A stretch of 64,000 nucleotides of DNA from Mytilisepta virgata (Eukaryota; Mollusca; Bivalvia; Mytilida; Mytilidae): positions 39,324,150-39,388,149 of the forward strand of contig CM051514.1 of NCBI GenBank assembly GCA_028015205.1. Reading direction: 5' to 3'. The position numbers and the translations under genes were made by a program. The notes beneath the pieces are model-generated. The model searched no databases. It saw nothing but the letters and a program-made list of their open reading frames with translations, and was not told the DNA's origin. Shown here one piece after another: positions 26,886 through 39,580 of this stretch (the first letter of the stretch is position 1; each line of letters starts with the position of its first letter).

Positions 26886-29800
26886 AATTTCAAATATATT
26901 TCCATTACAAAAATCAATCTATTTTGTCGTTTTGGAGAATTATCCCACTCCTGCCACCAAAAATGTTTTCTTAGACTTTCTATATAAAAACAAAATTCAG
27001 TCTCATTTCTTTTTCACAATAACTTCTAGGATATAAATATCTTAGTTTTACTGAATTAATCTCCTAAGATTGTCCTCATCAGATGACTACTGCAATTCAT
27101 TTAAGTCACAAATTATACAAAGTCTGGAAAATCTACCTCAAACAAATGCAAATAGGCAAATGCCACGTGCATTTTTTTTTAGTAAAGTTTGGAAAACACG
27201 TAACATGAAATTGGCATTAACCATAATGGTGAATGTTAAATCAATCATCCAGGCAGTTAATTAGGGTTTGAGACTGGAGTGAATACAGGTATTTAAGAGA
27301 CTGTGTCAGAATGTAACTTTTAAAATTTTATTAGTTATTGGAGTTTTATTTGTTTTTATTGAGAAAATATTTTCGCTTTTGACTGTTAATTTTATCCTTA
27401 CTACTCAAACAAAGGAAGTCTTTAGGTGCCCAGTTTTACCATGCATATCTCACATTTTTATGTGGCCATATATACATGTTTCATTCAGACTTTTTTGAAG
27501 TTGAAGATGTCATTTGTTATATGTAGTGGTGTGCATTGAGTTTAGTCTGGGTTCAGCATCTAATGTATTTTTTTGTTGTATTTAAAAATTAACAGTCAAA
27601 AAGCTAACCAATTTTCATTTAGCTGTAAAGAAATTAGTGCTTAGAACATGAAAAATAGTCATTGTTAGTTTGTAGATATTTGTTAGTTTCATCAAATGCA
27701 GGTCATCATTGTTTTTTTTTTATTGTTTTCTTCATCATATTTTGGTTCATCATTTTCAAAGAACAAGTTTATGCAGTTGATTTTATATATAAAAATGGAA
27801 TGTGTCAGATATACGTGTAGATCTTAAAATAATGAAAAGGTGTACCTCAGATCGTCAAATACTCATTTAGTGTAGAGTATTATTATGTTTAAGCTGCATT
27901 TTGCCTGCTCAGTGATATAAACATTTTATACTGTATTATACTATTATTATCTGCAGTCTTATATTGCGTTCAACAATTATAATGCCTCTAAAAACACCAA
28001 TGTCTGCAAAAGTTTTATATAATGCTTTGCATTGGTTGAAAATCTCAAATTTATAGCTATATACTTGAGGACAGTGCAACATTAATAAGTTGTGAAATGA
28101 TGAGAATGAAACATTAAATTCAGTAGTGATAAGAAATATCAGCTATTGGCCAGTAATTTCTTAAAATAATCACATGATCTACCAAGTTATCGTATGACTA
28201 CCACCGTAGTTCACAAGCATGGCAGAGAATCCTACAATGATTGTTTTGTCAATTATATACATGTTTTCTTAAAGTCAACAAAGTCCAGCTTGCAGAATGC
28301 TTAAAAGTAGTGCTTAGTTGTTTTATGTGTACTTAGAAAATGGTGAACCAATCGTCATGATTGTTACAAGATATTTTATAAAATGTTTATCAATGTTTAA
28401 GGATAGTTTATTGAATGGGTTCTTACATGAATGTTTAATTTTATGATGAATTTTGCGATTTTTTTATTCATTTGTTTTGTATGTAACCATTTCCTGTTTT
28501 TTTTTAAATTTACCTCACAAAATTTACTAAATAGTTCAACGGCAATTTATACATGTTTACAAATGATGCATTCTAGGAATTTGTTAAATATTTTTAGCAA
28601 AAACTCTTAATTTATATATTTGTTAAAAAATTCAGGAAATTCTATTCATTTAGTAATTTTTAACAGTTTTAAAAGTAGTAGATTTTACAGACTATTTATG
28701 CTAGTTGCTAACTGTATACTGTTTTCAAATCTCCTTTAAATATATTTTGTTAAGTAGGACCATTTCAAAATTTAGAGATTGTTACACCATCTTATATAAG
28801 GACTTGGATTGTATAAGATACATATAGGTAAAAACTATTCTGAAAACAATGAAATATTTGTCCTTATGAATGAGCTTTATACTCTTTGTTGAGTTAAAGA
28901 CACTGATTGATAAATTTGATCTACATTAAATTCAATCCATCTGATCAAATCACATTTTGACTTTTGTGGTTTACTGGTTAATGTTTGGTCCCTTTAATAA
29001 TCACAAGCTTTAAAATAGTTATTGAATTTTTGGTAAACCACATTCTTATTTCCAAACGTATTTTTCATTTTTTACCAAGATACATAGCCACCTACATGTA
29101 GTTGGCCACTATGTGGCACAACCCAAGACAGTGTACTTTTCTGTACAGGTAATACATGTTTTGTATTGTGTGAAAAAAGATGTTTGCATGCAAATGAATT
29201 CCACTTTACATGTCTGCCTTTCATATTTTTTGTTGTTCCAGATTGGTCATATGCAAATTATTTTAATGAAAATTTTCACAATTTTTATTGGAATTGTACA
29301 AATTTCATCTTTTTTACAAAGCTTAGTTTTAGTTCATTTGTAAATATTGTTTCATTCATTGTTGAGAATAACAGAGGATGGTAAGCCATGGAGAAATTGT
29401 TTTCACAGTAAGGTTTTGGATAAAATGAATCTGGATTAAAAAAAAAAAATACAAAAAATATTTTTCAGTTTAAAAAAAAGTATGTTTTCTTTGAAACATT
29501 GGTCTTATTTTTATTTTCCTCAACAAATCTGTGTTTTCTTTCTAGTTACTATGTCTGTTTGAAAGAAAGACCTATATAATCCTTGAAAAAACACTACATT
29601 ATTCAGAAATCTAGCAGCCAGTATATTATCTCCAAGGTTTGCCACATCTTATTATTTTGAATCTAATGATTTCTGGAAAAAATGCAACATGTATTTGTTG
29701 TCCTATTTTGTCAAAAATGGACACTAAAAGATTGTTTACAGAACAAATTTTCGAACTGTTTGGTATAACACTTTTCAAAAACTGATACTGGAATCATCAT

Positions 29801-30069
29801 CCGACTCTAGTACAATTTTAATATTAACAGGGAGTTGTTTTCCTCGAAGGGCAAATGTACTGGTTGGCTGCCATACATGCTGGATGGTTCCCAATAATAA
29901 TTTATTTATTCCTGTTCCTTTTACAATGACTAATTTTTAGACTGTGTGAAAGATATATACTTGGAACAATAGAGACAAATGATACTTGCCATCGAAGAAA
30001 ACAACAAAATTTCAGGAAACTTTGCAGATTCTCGTATGAGTTTTTTTAGAAAGTGCTGTACTAGTTTGA
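26886..30069. other. Intergenic AT-rich sequence
   Basis: No convincing exon, RNA gene or mobile element end is seen. The short open frames (for example near 27.1 and 29.1-29.4 kb) lack conserved motifs or splice context. Part may still be transcribed as a longer RBMS 3' UTR. Confidence 0.5.
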
Positions 30070-30200
30070 AAATATTTCCCATAATGCATTAGTTCACTAA
30101 TGACATGGGTGCAGATGTCCCATAATGCATTAGTTCTGAAATTGACATGGATATAGATTTCAGATAAAGCATTAGATTCTCAATTGATATGGATGCAGGA
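30070..30200. repeat. Short degenerate tandem repeat
   Basis: About three copies of a 40-50-bp unit around cataatgcattagttct and ttgacatggatgcaga. The copies differ by small indels. Confidence 0.6.
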
Positions 30201-30499
30201 CACCATCCTTCTGTTGCTTGTTTGATTTATGAAAGATTTTTTTATTGTCATTCTGAAAATTCATCATAATTGAATAAATGACTTCATCTGGATGATTTTA
30301 TTGTTCTTATTTTACATGTATACAATCCTTTCTTGGTCCATGACATACAGTGTCTCAGTCACTCTATCTCTAAATATTTTGTAAGAGACTCCAGTTGAAA
30401 GGATCACATGACTTTAAAAAAAAAGTTTCCTGTCGCATGACTGGCTTAAAACCACTTGCTTACCGGGTAAACCAATATGGCAATGAAAAATTTGAACTA

Positions 30500-30615
30500 C
30501 AGTCTATAAAGGGCAGCTAAGGGACCAGAAAAAAGTGCCATTTATAAAGAGGTTAATTTTACATACTTTGTTCATGAATGGGACTTTTTCACTGTGCCCT
30601 TTATAGACAGTGATT
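30500..30615. repeat. Short element with inverted ends agtctataaagggca
   Basis: agtctataaagggca near 30503 is mirrored by tgccctttatagacagt near 30594-30610, enclosing about 80 bp of unique sequence. It may be a small MITE or fold-back element. No target duplication could be set. Confidence 0.5.
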
Positions 30616-30769
30616 TGCAATACAGAGGTGCCCTTTAGTGCAGGTTTGACTACATGATTGCATAGAAAAAATATTCATTTTTGGTTTTATTCAAGACTCC
30701 ATCTTCTCTATATATTTGCTTTAGTTGATATACTCAAATATAAAACCTGGAGAATCTGTAAAAAACACT

Positions 30770-31830
30770 TGAAGCACTGTGAGCAAAGCTCACAAATGTA
30801 TATCACCTGCTATGGTGACTATAATATAAAGAAATATAGACTTCCATGTTTGTCTATGGAAACCCCAAAAATCATTTTGATCAAAAAACGAAATAGAATG
30901 GACATATGGCAATGTACACTGTTACAGTAAGAAGGTGCACAATGGTCATGCACACTAGTAAGTAAGTAATGTCTTTATTTAAAGAGGGTAACACAGTTAG
31001 TATTAAAATACTAATCTTCCAGATTACACTCAAGATTCCCCTCACTGGTTTAAGAGAACTTTGCAGATGGGGCATACCTACCTCCTTACATTATCGTACA
31101 TGAAGAAATAGCAAGTCCATGTTTGTCTGTAAATCCCCAAAAATCATTCTAATTAAAAATAAAATAGTTGATGCACTATGGAAATGTACACTGAAGGTTT
31201 CACACAAATCCATTCACTGGTTTAAAGGGGCATGATGTACACCCTTTACATTACAAGAAGAAATGGCAGTCCATGTTTGTCTGTGGAAAACCCCAAAAAT
31301 CATTCTGATCAAAAATAAAATAGATGGTTCATAATTGGAAAGTACACTGAAGATTCCCTAAAAGTTTGATAGAAATCCATTTACTGGTTTAGGAGGAATT
31401 GTGGACGGTCATGCCTACACCACTTACATTACCATATTATAAAGAAATGGCAAAGTCATTGTTGGTCTGTGGAAAACCCCAAAAATCATTCTGATCAAAA
31501 TAAAATAGGTGGTGCACAATCCCATTTTGCACTGGTGGTGCACAATGGCAATGTACACTAAAGATTCTCTGAAAGTTTCACCAAAATCCATTCACTGGTT
31601 TAGGAGGAGTTGAGGACAGGGCATGCCTACCCCCTTACATTAACATATTATGAAGAAATGAAAAAATTCATGTTTGTCTGTGGAAAACCACAAAAATCAT
31701 TGATGCACAACGCCATTTTGTACTGAAGATTCTGTGAAAGTTTCAATGAAATTCATTCAGTGGTGTAAAAAAGGTGCGGATGGAAGGACAGACAGAGAAA
31801 CGGAGTTCCTCATCACTATTGGGTAAGCAG
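30770..31830 (+). repeat. Modular repeat headed by a GTGAGC/GCTCAC hairpin, internal tandem units
   Basis: It starts with hairpin TGTGAGCAAAGCTCACA (30778-30794). Then come about five degenerate units of roughly 150-190 bp carrying ccatgtttgtctgtgg, ccccaaaaatcattctga and ccattcactggttta. It ends near ggaaggacagacagag and cctcatcactattggg. Short open frames in it do not persist between units, so it is not a protein array. The same head hairpin begins a different repeat at 45.84 kb. Confidence 0.75.
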
Positions 31831-31932
31831 GCATATAATAATTTAACATAATTATCACAATTTTGAATTTTAGCATATCAACGGAGTTTGTCTGATCTTT
31901 ACATCTTGACAAATTCTTCCTACATTATATTT

Positions 31933-33864
31933 AGCTCACCTGGCCGAAGGCCATGTGAGCTATTGCCATCACTTGGCGTCCGTCGTCGTCCGTCGTCGTC
32001 TGTCGTCGTCCGTCGTCGTCGTTAACAATTTTTCAAGACTCTTCTCCTCTGAAACTACTTGACCAATTGGAACCATACTTAGTACGAATGTTCTTTGGGG
32101 TATCCTGCATAGAACTGATGTGGGGATTTTTGATCCGTCGAAAAACATGGCCGCTGTTACTAAAAATAGAACATAGGGGTCAGACAACAGTTTTTCGCAA
32201 ATATCTCAAAAATCATTAGGTTATGGCAAATTCTGGCAGGTTGAAAGTGTTCACCATGATGAGAGCTACCTGTATGCTGATTTTCGTGAAAATCTGTCAA
32301 CTGATGTTAGAGTTATTACCCTTTTTTGACATTTTTGGCTTTTTTTATGTTATTATTTCAAAAATCTTCTCCTCTGAAACTACTTGACTAATTAGAACCA
32401 AACTTGGTATGAATGTTCCTTGGGGTACCCTGCATAGAACTGATGTGGGGATTTTTGATGCGTCGAAAAACATGGCCGCTGTTACTAAAAATAGAACATA
32501 GGGGTAAATTGCTGTTTTTTGCTAATAACTCAAAAACCATTACAGATATCGAAAATCTGACATGGGGTAAAATTGATCAGCATGACAAGATCTACCTGCC
32601 CTGAAACTTTGAAGGAAATTCCAAAACCCATTTAGGGGTTATTGCCCTTTTTTCATCAAATTTTCAAAATTTTAACATTTTTCGTCATTTATCTCCAAAA
32701 CTATTTGAGATAGAAGTGAAATGTAAATTTGAAAAATGTTTGCCATGTTGAGATCTACCTACCCTGAAATTTTAAAGGAAATCCCAAAACCCATTTAGGA
32801 GTTGTTGCCCTTTTTTTGTCAAATTTTCAAAATTTTTTTATTCAAAAATCTTCTTCTCTGAAACTGCTGGGCCGATTGGTTTGAAACTTAATAGGAATGA
32901 TCTATGACATGTCCTCTACAAACCGTCCTCAATTTATTTTGATCTGACATAAAACATGGCTGTCATAGCTAAAAATAGAATATAGGGGTGCATGTGTTGT
33001 TTTTGGCTTATAACTTAAAAACTGTTACAGATATCAAAAATCTGACATGGGGTAAAATTGATCAGCATGACAAGATCTACATAACCTGAAATTTTGAAGG
33101 AAATCGTAAAACCCATATAGGAGTTATTGCCCTTTTTTCGTCAAATTTTCATAATTTAACATTTTTCATCATTTATCTCCAAAACTATTTGAGATAGAAG
33201 TGAAATGTAAATTTGAAAAATGTTTGCCATGTTGAGATCTACATACCCTGAAATTTTAAAGGAAATCCCAAAACCCATTTAGGAGTTATTGCCCTTTTTT
33301 CGTCAAATTTTCAAAATTTAAAATTTTTCGTCATTTATCTCCAAAACTATTTGAGATAGAAATGAAATCTAAATTTGAAAAATGTTTGCCATGTTGAGAT
33401 CTACATACCCTAAAATTTTAAAGGAAATCCCAAAACCCATTTAGGAGTTATTGCCCTTTTTTTGTCAAATTTTCAAAATTTTAACATTTTTGAATATCTT
33501 CAAAACTATTTGAGATAGAAGTGAAATATAAATTGAAAAATGTTTGCCATGTTGAGATCTACCTACCCTGAAATTTTGAAGGGAATCCCAAATTCTATTT
33601 CGGAGTTATTGGTTTGTGTAATTTGAGGTCGGGTTCTGTTACATTTATTTAAGGTTCACCCTTATTCCTGGTCAATTTTGTCAACTTCCTGCCAGGACTA
33701 CCACCACCAGGGAACATATTTTAACATTAAACCTTATGAAAAATAAATCTTCAACAAATTTTCCCTGAACAATTGAACCAATTGCAACAATCTTGGTCAA
33801 ATAGTTGATTAATTGTCCAATGAAAACAGACTCCAGGTGAGCGATACAGGCTCTGGTGAGCCTC
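31933..33864 (-). mobile_element. gctcacctgg-family element, copy 1 (reverse orientation)
   Basis: On its own strand it begins with hairpin AGGCTC/GAGCCT (33848-33863), then GTATCGCTCACCTGG. It runs through about six 160-bp units marked by gggcaataactcc-type phrases, then a cgacggacgc-rich tract (31977-32024, TCG/CGT triplets), and ends in a terminal hairpin (31933-31961). Head GCTCACCTGG and tail CCAGGTGAGC are inverted repeats. There is no coding capacity, so it is non-autonomous. The internal start closely resembles copy 5 at 42.58 kb (shared phrase caattaatcaactatttgac). Confidence 0.8.
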
Positions 33865-34009
33865 TTGTTTTAATCTACTCATGACCTTCATTGACAGTTT
33901 AAACTTTTATGGGACAGTGGACAAAACTAACAGCAAATAAAGTGAATGCGCCTGAATCCTTTTTTCCTGTTTTATGAATTTGACTAAAACTATAATATCA
34001 TCATTATTT

Positions 34010-34235
34010 GCGGGAATGGTCTCGATAAACGATGCTAGTCTGTTGGATGGGGATGAAAAATGGCTGTCCCGTGTTTAGGGAGAGCTACACCCTTAGCAAG
34101 ACTCCTCTGTAGATGTCGAAAAAGAGTAGGCTAAAACGCCGCTACAGGGGCCGCTCTCACACCCGCCAAGTGGAGAGGGATTAGTATAAGTTGGCATAAC
34201 TTGTTTCCCACTCCACTATAAATAAATAAGTTTAA
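34010..34235 (+). mobile_element. Probable retroposon 3' fragment
   Basis: An island of higher GC (ggctgtcccgtgtttaggg, aaaacgccgctacaggggcc, cacccgccaagtggagagg) ends in a tail of ATAAATAAATAA. Abrupt composition and the A-rich simple tail suggest a LINE or SINE 3' end on the + strand. Family not identified. Confidence 0.4.
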
Positions 34236-34349
34236 ACTAACTTGAATATTCACACATTTCCACTTTTATTTTCAAGTTTAATAAAAAGTATGTTGAAGCC
34301 ATCATTTACATATTGAAATTTCCTACTCACATGATTAGAAATGAACAAG

Positions 34350-34880
34350 AGGCTCAATGGGCTGAGCTTGTATTGCTCACCTGGCAGTCACAAACTTGAT
34401 TTGATTTGACAGACTAGATTGATTTCTGGAAACTTTGTAAAGGATCTATAAATGCTTCATGCCAAGTATAAGTTCATTGGCCAAACAGTTTCAGAGGAGA
34501 AATTTTAAATTTCGACCAGTCAGAACATATAAAGCTTTCTGGCGGCCATTTTGTTTCACGGACTGGGATGATTTATGCAAATTTTGTAAAGGACCTTCCA
34601 TAGATGTTCCATATCAAAAATCAGTTCATTTGGCTTTATGGTTTCAGAGGAGAAGTTTCAAATTTTGACCAATCATAACATGTAAATGCTCATGATGGCC
34701 ATATTTTTTCACGGACTGGGATGATTTATGCAAACTTTGTAAAGGACCTTCCATAAAAGCTACAGGCCAAGTTTCAGTTCAATATGTCCATGGGTTTCAG
34801 AGAAGACGATGAAAATGTAAAAGTTTACAGATGGTCAAAAGGACGACGGACGCCAAGTGAAGACAAAACCTCATATGGCC
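34350..34880 (+). mobile_element. gctcacctgg-family element, copy 2 (short)
   Basis: Head hairpin AGGCTCA/TGAGCTT (34350-34368, one G-T pair), then GTATTGCTCACCTGG. Two or three units follow with phrases such as ggatgatttatgcaaa and ggtttcagaggagaa. It ends in aaggacgacggacgccaagt without the terminal hairpin, so the tail is decayed. Confidence 0.7.
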
Positions 34881-35394
34881 TCAAATTGTATGCTATCTTG
34901 AAACTATATTTTGCTACCAACACAGACACTAATTTAGATTCAGACAATTTCCCCTTATTGAGCAGGACATGCTTACACTACTGGAGCACTTGATGTCTCT
35001 CCCAGTTTTTTGTGGGAGTTTACAATGCTAGTGTTGCACGTTTTTTTGGTTGTGTCTGTGGTTTATGTTTGTTATGATAGTGTTCCCACAAATTCTAATT
35101 GTCTTTGGGTTTTGGTCTTCTGGAATTTGCCCACAGTTGGTATTCTCTTTCCAACCCCCCTCCCAAATAAAAAAAAACAAAAGTACCACCCCACCCACAA
35201 AAAAGCCCAAAATTTCAACTTTTATCAAACTTCTTCCTTAAAACCAGCATCAAAGACAGGCACCTCTATTTCTGTTCAGATAAATATAATAGTAAAATCC
35301 ATGTTACTGCACATAATACCAACATTTCCAGATTACACAATATGAATTAATATTATTTAGTACATATTTGATTATGTTTTGGTTAGCAAATTAC
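34881..35394. other. Intergenic sequence, nothing recognised
   Basis: Low-complexity C and A runs (about 35150-35215) cause long chance open frames on both strands. No gene or element boundary is seen. Confidence 0.5.
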
Positions 35395-36217
35395 CTATTG
35401 TCAATAAATATCTATGATTTTACAAATTGTGTCACCATTTATATAATGTGTGAATGTTTAACCCTGCAACATCACAAGTATCAATCTGTGATTAACTTTC
35501 TATTTTCAATAAATATCCATGATTTTACAAATTATGTCAGTGTTGATATACTGTGTGAATATTTCAACCCTGCAACATCACAAGTATCAATCTGTGATTA
35601 ACTTTCTATTTTCAATAAATATCCATGACTTTACAAATTATGTCAGTGTTGATATATACTGTGTGAATATTTTAACCCTGCAACATCACAAGCATCAGTC
35701 TGTGATTAACTTTCTATTTTCAATAAATATCCATGACTTTAGAAATTGTGTCAGTGTTGATATACTGTGTGAATGTTTTAACCCTGCAACATCACAAGCA
35801 TGAGTCTGTGATTAACTTTCTATGTTCAAAAATATCCATGATTTTACAAATTGTGTTACTGTGTGAATGTTTTAACCCTGCAGCATCACAAGCATCAGTC
35901 TGTGATTAAGTTTCTATTTCCATAAATATCCATGATTTTACAAATTGTGTCACTGTGTGAATGTTTTAACCCTGCAACATCACAAGCATCAGTCTGTGAT
36001 TAACTTTCTATTTTCAATAAATATCAATGATTTTACAAATTGTGTCAGGGTTGATATACTGTGTGAATGTTTTAACCCTGCAACATCACAAGCATCAGTC
36101 TGTGATTAACCTTCTATCTTCAATAAATATCCATGATTTTACAAATTTTGTCAGTGTTGATATACTGTGTGAGTGTTTTAACCCTGCAACATCACAAGCA
36201 TCAGTCTGTGATTAACT
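35395..36217. repeat. Satellite array, eight 106-bp units
   Basis: The marker accctgcaacatcacaag recurs at 35461, 35567, 35675, 35781, 35875, 35969, 36075 and 36181. Spacing is 106, 108, 106, 94, 94, 106 and 106 bp. The two adjacent 94-bp units lack the same 12 bp (cagtgttgatat region), so the array grew by copying at least a variant unit. Open frames within it are periodic by-products. Confidence 0.93.
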
Positions 36218-36377
36218 TTCTTGTTTATGGTATCTGCAGTACCTTTAGTTAAAACATTTTGTGGACTGTGTTTAATTTTTTAACAAAATGTATATAATGG
36301 AGCTATATAGTGCAAAGCATTCAGTTTGTTGGCCCATGTTGAATTCTGTACCTTAACATTTTTCTGTACTTTTAACA

Positions 36378-37749
36378 TCTATAATACTAAATTTACGAAT
36401 TAGCCGAATAGGCGGCAAAACGCGTGGTTCAAAATAAACGATGTATAGTTCAGATTATAAAGGTTATTATCGGATTTGACAATCTGCATTTATAAATTTA
36501 AACTACAGTTTTGTTTATGTGCAAATGGAATTTGTATGCACTTTTCCGGTATGAATTCTCCCAACGTATCCCTTAGAAGGTTCTCGAAGGCATCATTTTA
36601 GCACATTGATTTAAATAAACAAGTATGCACATATTTTTAATGTATTTCTGTTTGAAATTACAGAAGAAGAATAAAAAAAAATTAAAAACATTCTTCTTCG
36701 AGTGGGATGTTTCCGCTTTATGTATTCAGGATTGTTTTTCTACAATAACGCAATTTCTCCTAACTGTAAAGGTTATGAACTTTGAAGATAATGAAGAAGT
36801 AAGGTAAAGTTCAGAGGAATTCCTAACTTAGTTGTTTTTTGGATTGCTCGGATGTTTACCTTGCACAAAGTGATAAAACTAACTATTATCTATTTTTAAA
36901 TTATTTGTCATGTGACCTGTCTAAATATATCTCTACTGTAAGCCCCAGATAAAAATATTTTTTACAAATGGTCATCTTTAGCATTAATGACGAAATTTAT
37001 CTCGGACATCTTTGATAAATATAAACGTGGACAACACAAGCAACCACACACTAAAAATGCTTTCACCTTCTGATTATTGGATATATTTGTGAAATTAAGC
37101 CTCGCTTGCCCTGCCCATGATGACAATGGAACAATTGGAACAATTATTTTCCAAAAATATGCCCTAACTAACTCACGGCATCTTTTGAAAAATTCATCCG
37201 TCACTAAGGAAATGTTTACGTCTACAATTTCATTTTCATATTTATTCTGAAGGAAAAAGGTAATGCATTATGAAATGTGTATTTAATGAAAGCTTTTCAT
37301 CAAGTTCCAGTTCAGAATTAATTATAACAATAAAAATATTGACAATTTATGTGGTTGTGTTTTCGTCATAGATTTTGACTTTGATGGCACCTTAAGGTCC
37401 AATTTGGTAATTCTACGTGGCATACAGTCTACTGCATCAGTGGATACATCTTCGGTAGTAACGAACAGCCATGACAATTGGGTCACGATGACCTACATTT
37501 CACGCTTCATTGACTTTGGTTAAAGTCTGCATTAAAACTCATTTCTAAGAATACTACATGCAGCACATATAGACATGAAACTATCAGTTGATACCACCTA
37601 CTTGACAGGAAAGTTTATGGAAGCCTGCCACATCATCCGTATTGAGTTCCTGTTCCATGAATGGCATGGCCGCAACAAATTTTTATAGTCAATATGGCCA
37701 CCACAAAAAAAAGCTTATTTTCCCGCGCTCACGCGGGTTCAATGTCTAG
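36378..37749 (+). mobile_element. Non-autonomous Helitron, 1.37 kb
   Basis: The 5' end is A|TCTATAATACTAAATTTACG (TC at 36378). The 3' end has hairpin CCCGCG-CTCA-CGCGGG (37722-37737), eight bases, then CTAG (37746-37749) followed by T. This gives the Helitron hallmarks: 5' TC, a GC-rich hairpin about 10 nt before CTRR, insertion between A and T, and no terminal repeats or target duplication. No Rep/helicase is encoded. The interior is unrelated to its neighbours and may include captured sequence. Mobilised by rolling-circle transposases elsewhere (family knowledge). Confidence 0.8.
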
Positions 37750-38589
37750 TTCCGTTTAAAGGTTATGGTCTCTTTGATATAGTACCTCTTGTCTCCATTC
37801 AATTTTATAGAAACGAATTATGTCATTATCATTGAGTAGGATGACAGTTGGTGACTAACTTGTTCGAATACTTTAAGTTGTCCTCTTCATTACTGACACT
37901 TGTTCTTTAAATTGTCTTTAATCATGTTTATCATCTTGACCTTTATATTTCCTTCTTAAAATTTACACAGATGTAGACAATTTAATATTACTTTTGGAAT
38001 TCCATCTACTAGAAAAATTAAGATGGAAATTTATCTGCCTGGTACAACTTCGTGAAAGTTTTTTTTTCTGTTCTTCAGAGTTTTAGTACATTAACGTAAA
38101 CATAAATTATCAATAGTATACCTTTAGTTATTGTAAACAGTAGAATAGTCAAGAGCATGAATATTTAAGATATAATAGAACATGGCCTCTGTATGAATGA
38201 TACAATATCCTATCACAAATTAACTACTAAGGTATTTTTGTCAGATTCTTTATCCATGAGAATATGAAAGAAGAAATATGGATTTAAAATATTATAAAGT
38301 ACATATTTTGATACATATGGGAAAAAAAACAAAAAAAAACAGTTATAATATTGGTTGCTTCAACTCAAACGATTAGAAAACCATAAGAATCTTGAACCAG
38401 TTTTAAAGAACCTTTACACAACTTATTATACTTTAAGACTTTGATGAATGGACATATCCTGTAAACTGAATTGTTTATGACGGTCCCACAGTAATTTAAG
38501 CCAGATATTCTTGAAATCCTGGATGAGGTACAGTACACTGTTACTAAAACAGTTTTTTGCTATTCCCTTGTATAAATTTACATATCCAT
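37750..38589. other. Intergenic sequence, nothing recognised
   Basis: AT-rich sequence with no supported gene or repeat boundary. Confidence 0.5.
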
Positions 38590-39575
38590 CCTAGTTGTTT
38601 CTCGGCTCCTTTAACCCCTTATATCTCAAAAACCGTAAAAGATAGGAAAAATCGGTTGACAGCAACTGAAAGCACATCAAGATGAATTAAAAGAAAATAT
38701 TGAAATTAGATGAAAATAATAATTTTACGTTTATCCAAAATTGCTAATTTTGACCTATTTGACACCTTGTATCTTTGAAATGATAAAAGATAGAAAAAAA
38801 AACTTTGTTGGCATACTTATGAAATGGCAAGATTTTCATTTGGCACTCCCATAAGTACATCTACATGCTTTTTCCATCTAAGATATACACAGCTGGGGTG
38901 CCATATGGAACTCTTTCCAATGAAATTACTGAAGGTGAATTAAAAGAAAAAATCCCCATTGAAATCAGACAAAAAATAAAGTTTTTAGATGTCCTCTAAA
39001 ATGGCTCTAAATTTTTGGCCCCTTTAAATCCCTTTTTTTGTATCTCTACGACAACAAAATTTACAAAAAAATGCCTTGAGTAATATTTATTATATTTTTT
39101 ATGACAAACCATTAAATAAAAATCCATCAAAATCGGAATTGAAATAAAAAAAATTAAGCTGTGTCCCTTTTTTCAGCCCCTGATATCTCTAAAACAGTAA
39201 GAGATACCGTCACGAGGGTTTTTTTCCATTTTCAGCAAGAAAATTTTTTTCTATGCCCATCTGTCCATAATAAATCAGTAATTTATTAACCTGATGTTTT
39301 ATACTTTCTGGCTATTTATATCAATTTTGGGTTTTACTTAACTTAGAATATCAGATGATAAAGAAAAAGAAAGCGTGCTAGAATTCTTCCACATTTTCAT
39401 CACACTAAATCTAAGTTCATCTGAGTTCATTTTTTGGCAGTGAGAAAAAGTTACTTTTAACCAATCAAGAATTGTCCATGGTGACAAAGTTGATCATAAA
39501 AGCTTCACGGAAAGTCACATTCAACTATGGATCTCAAAATGATGCTTCTGCTCACATGACCTATAGCCAGTGGAT
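38590..39575 (+). repeat. Degenerate modular repeat with decayed tail
   Basis: Phrases such as cccttatatctcaaaaaccgt, gacaccttgtatctttgaaa and cccctgatatctctaaaaca recur about every 130-300 bp. The end gctcacatgacctatagccag (39550-39570) is a broken version of the gctcacctgg-family terminal hairpin. It is probably an old relative lying directly upstream of copy 3. Confidence 0.5.
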
Positions 39576-39580
39576 TTTAA

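Noticed and set aside
31933..31961. UUCG tetraloop in the terminal hairpin of the repeat family
   Set aside because: Full stem pairing leaves a three-base TTC loop; closing a TTCG loop would break the stem pairs.
35010..35345. 111-codon + strand frame
   Set aside because: Driven by C and A runs; low complexity, both strands open, no splice or family evidence.
35395..36217. CRISPR-like regular repeat array
   Set aside because: The whole 106-bp unit is repeated, with no unique spacers between short repeats. The setting is an animal genome, so it is a satellite.
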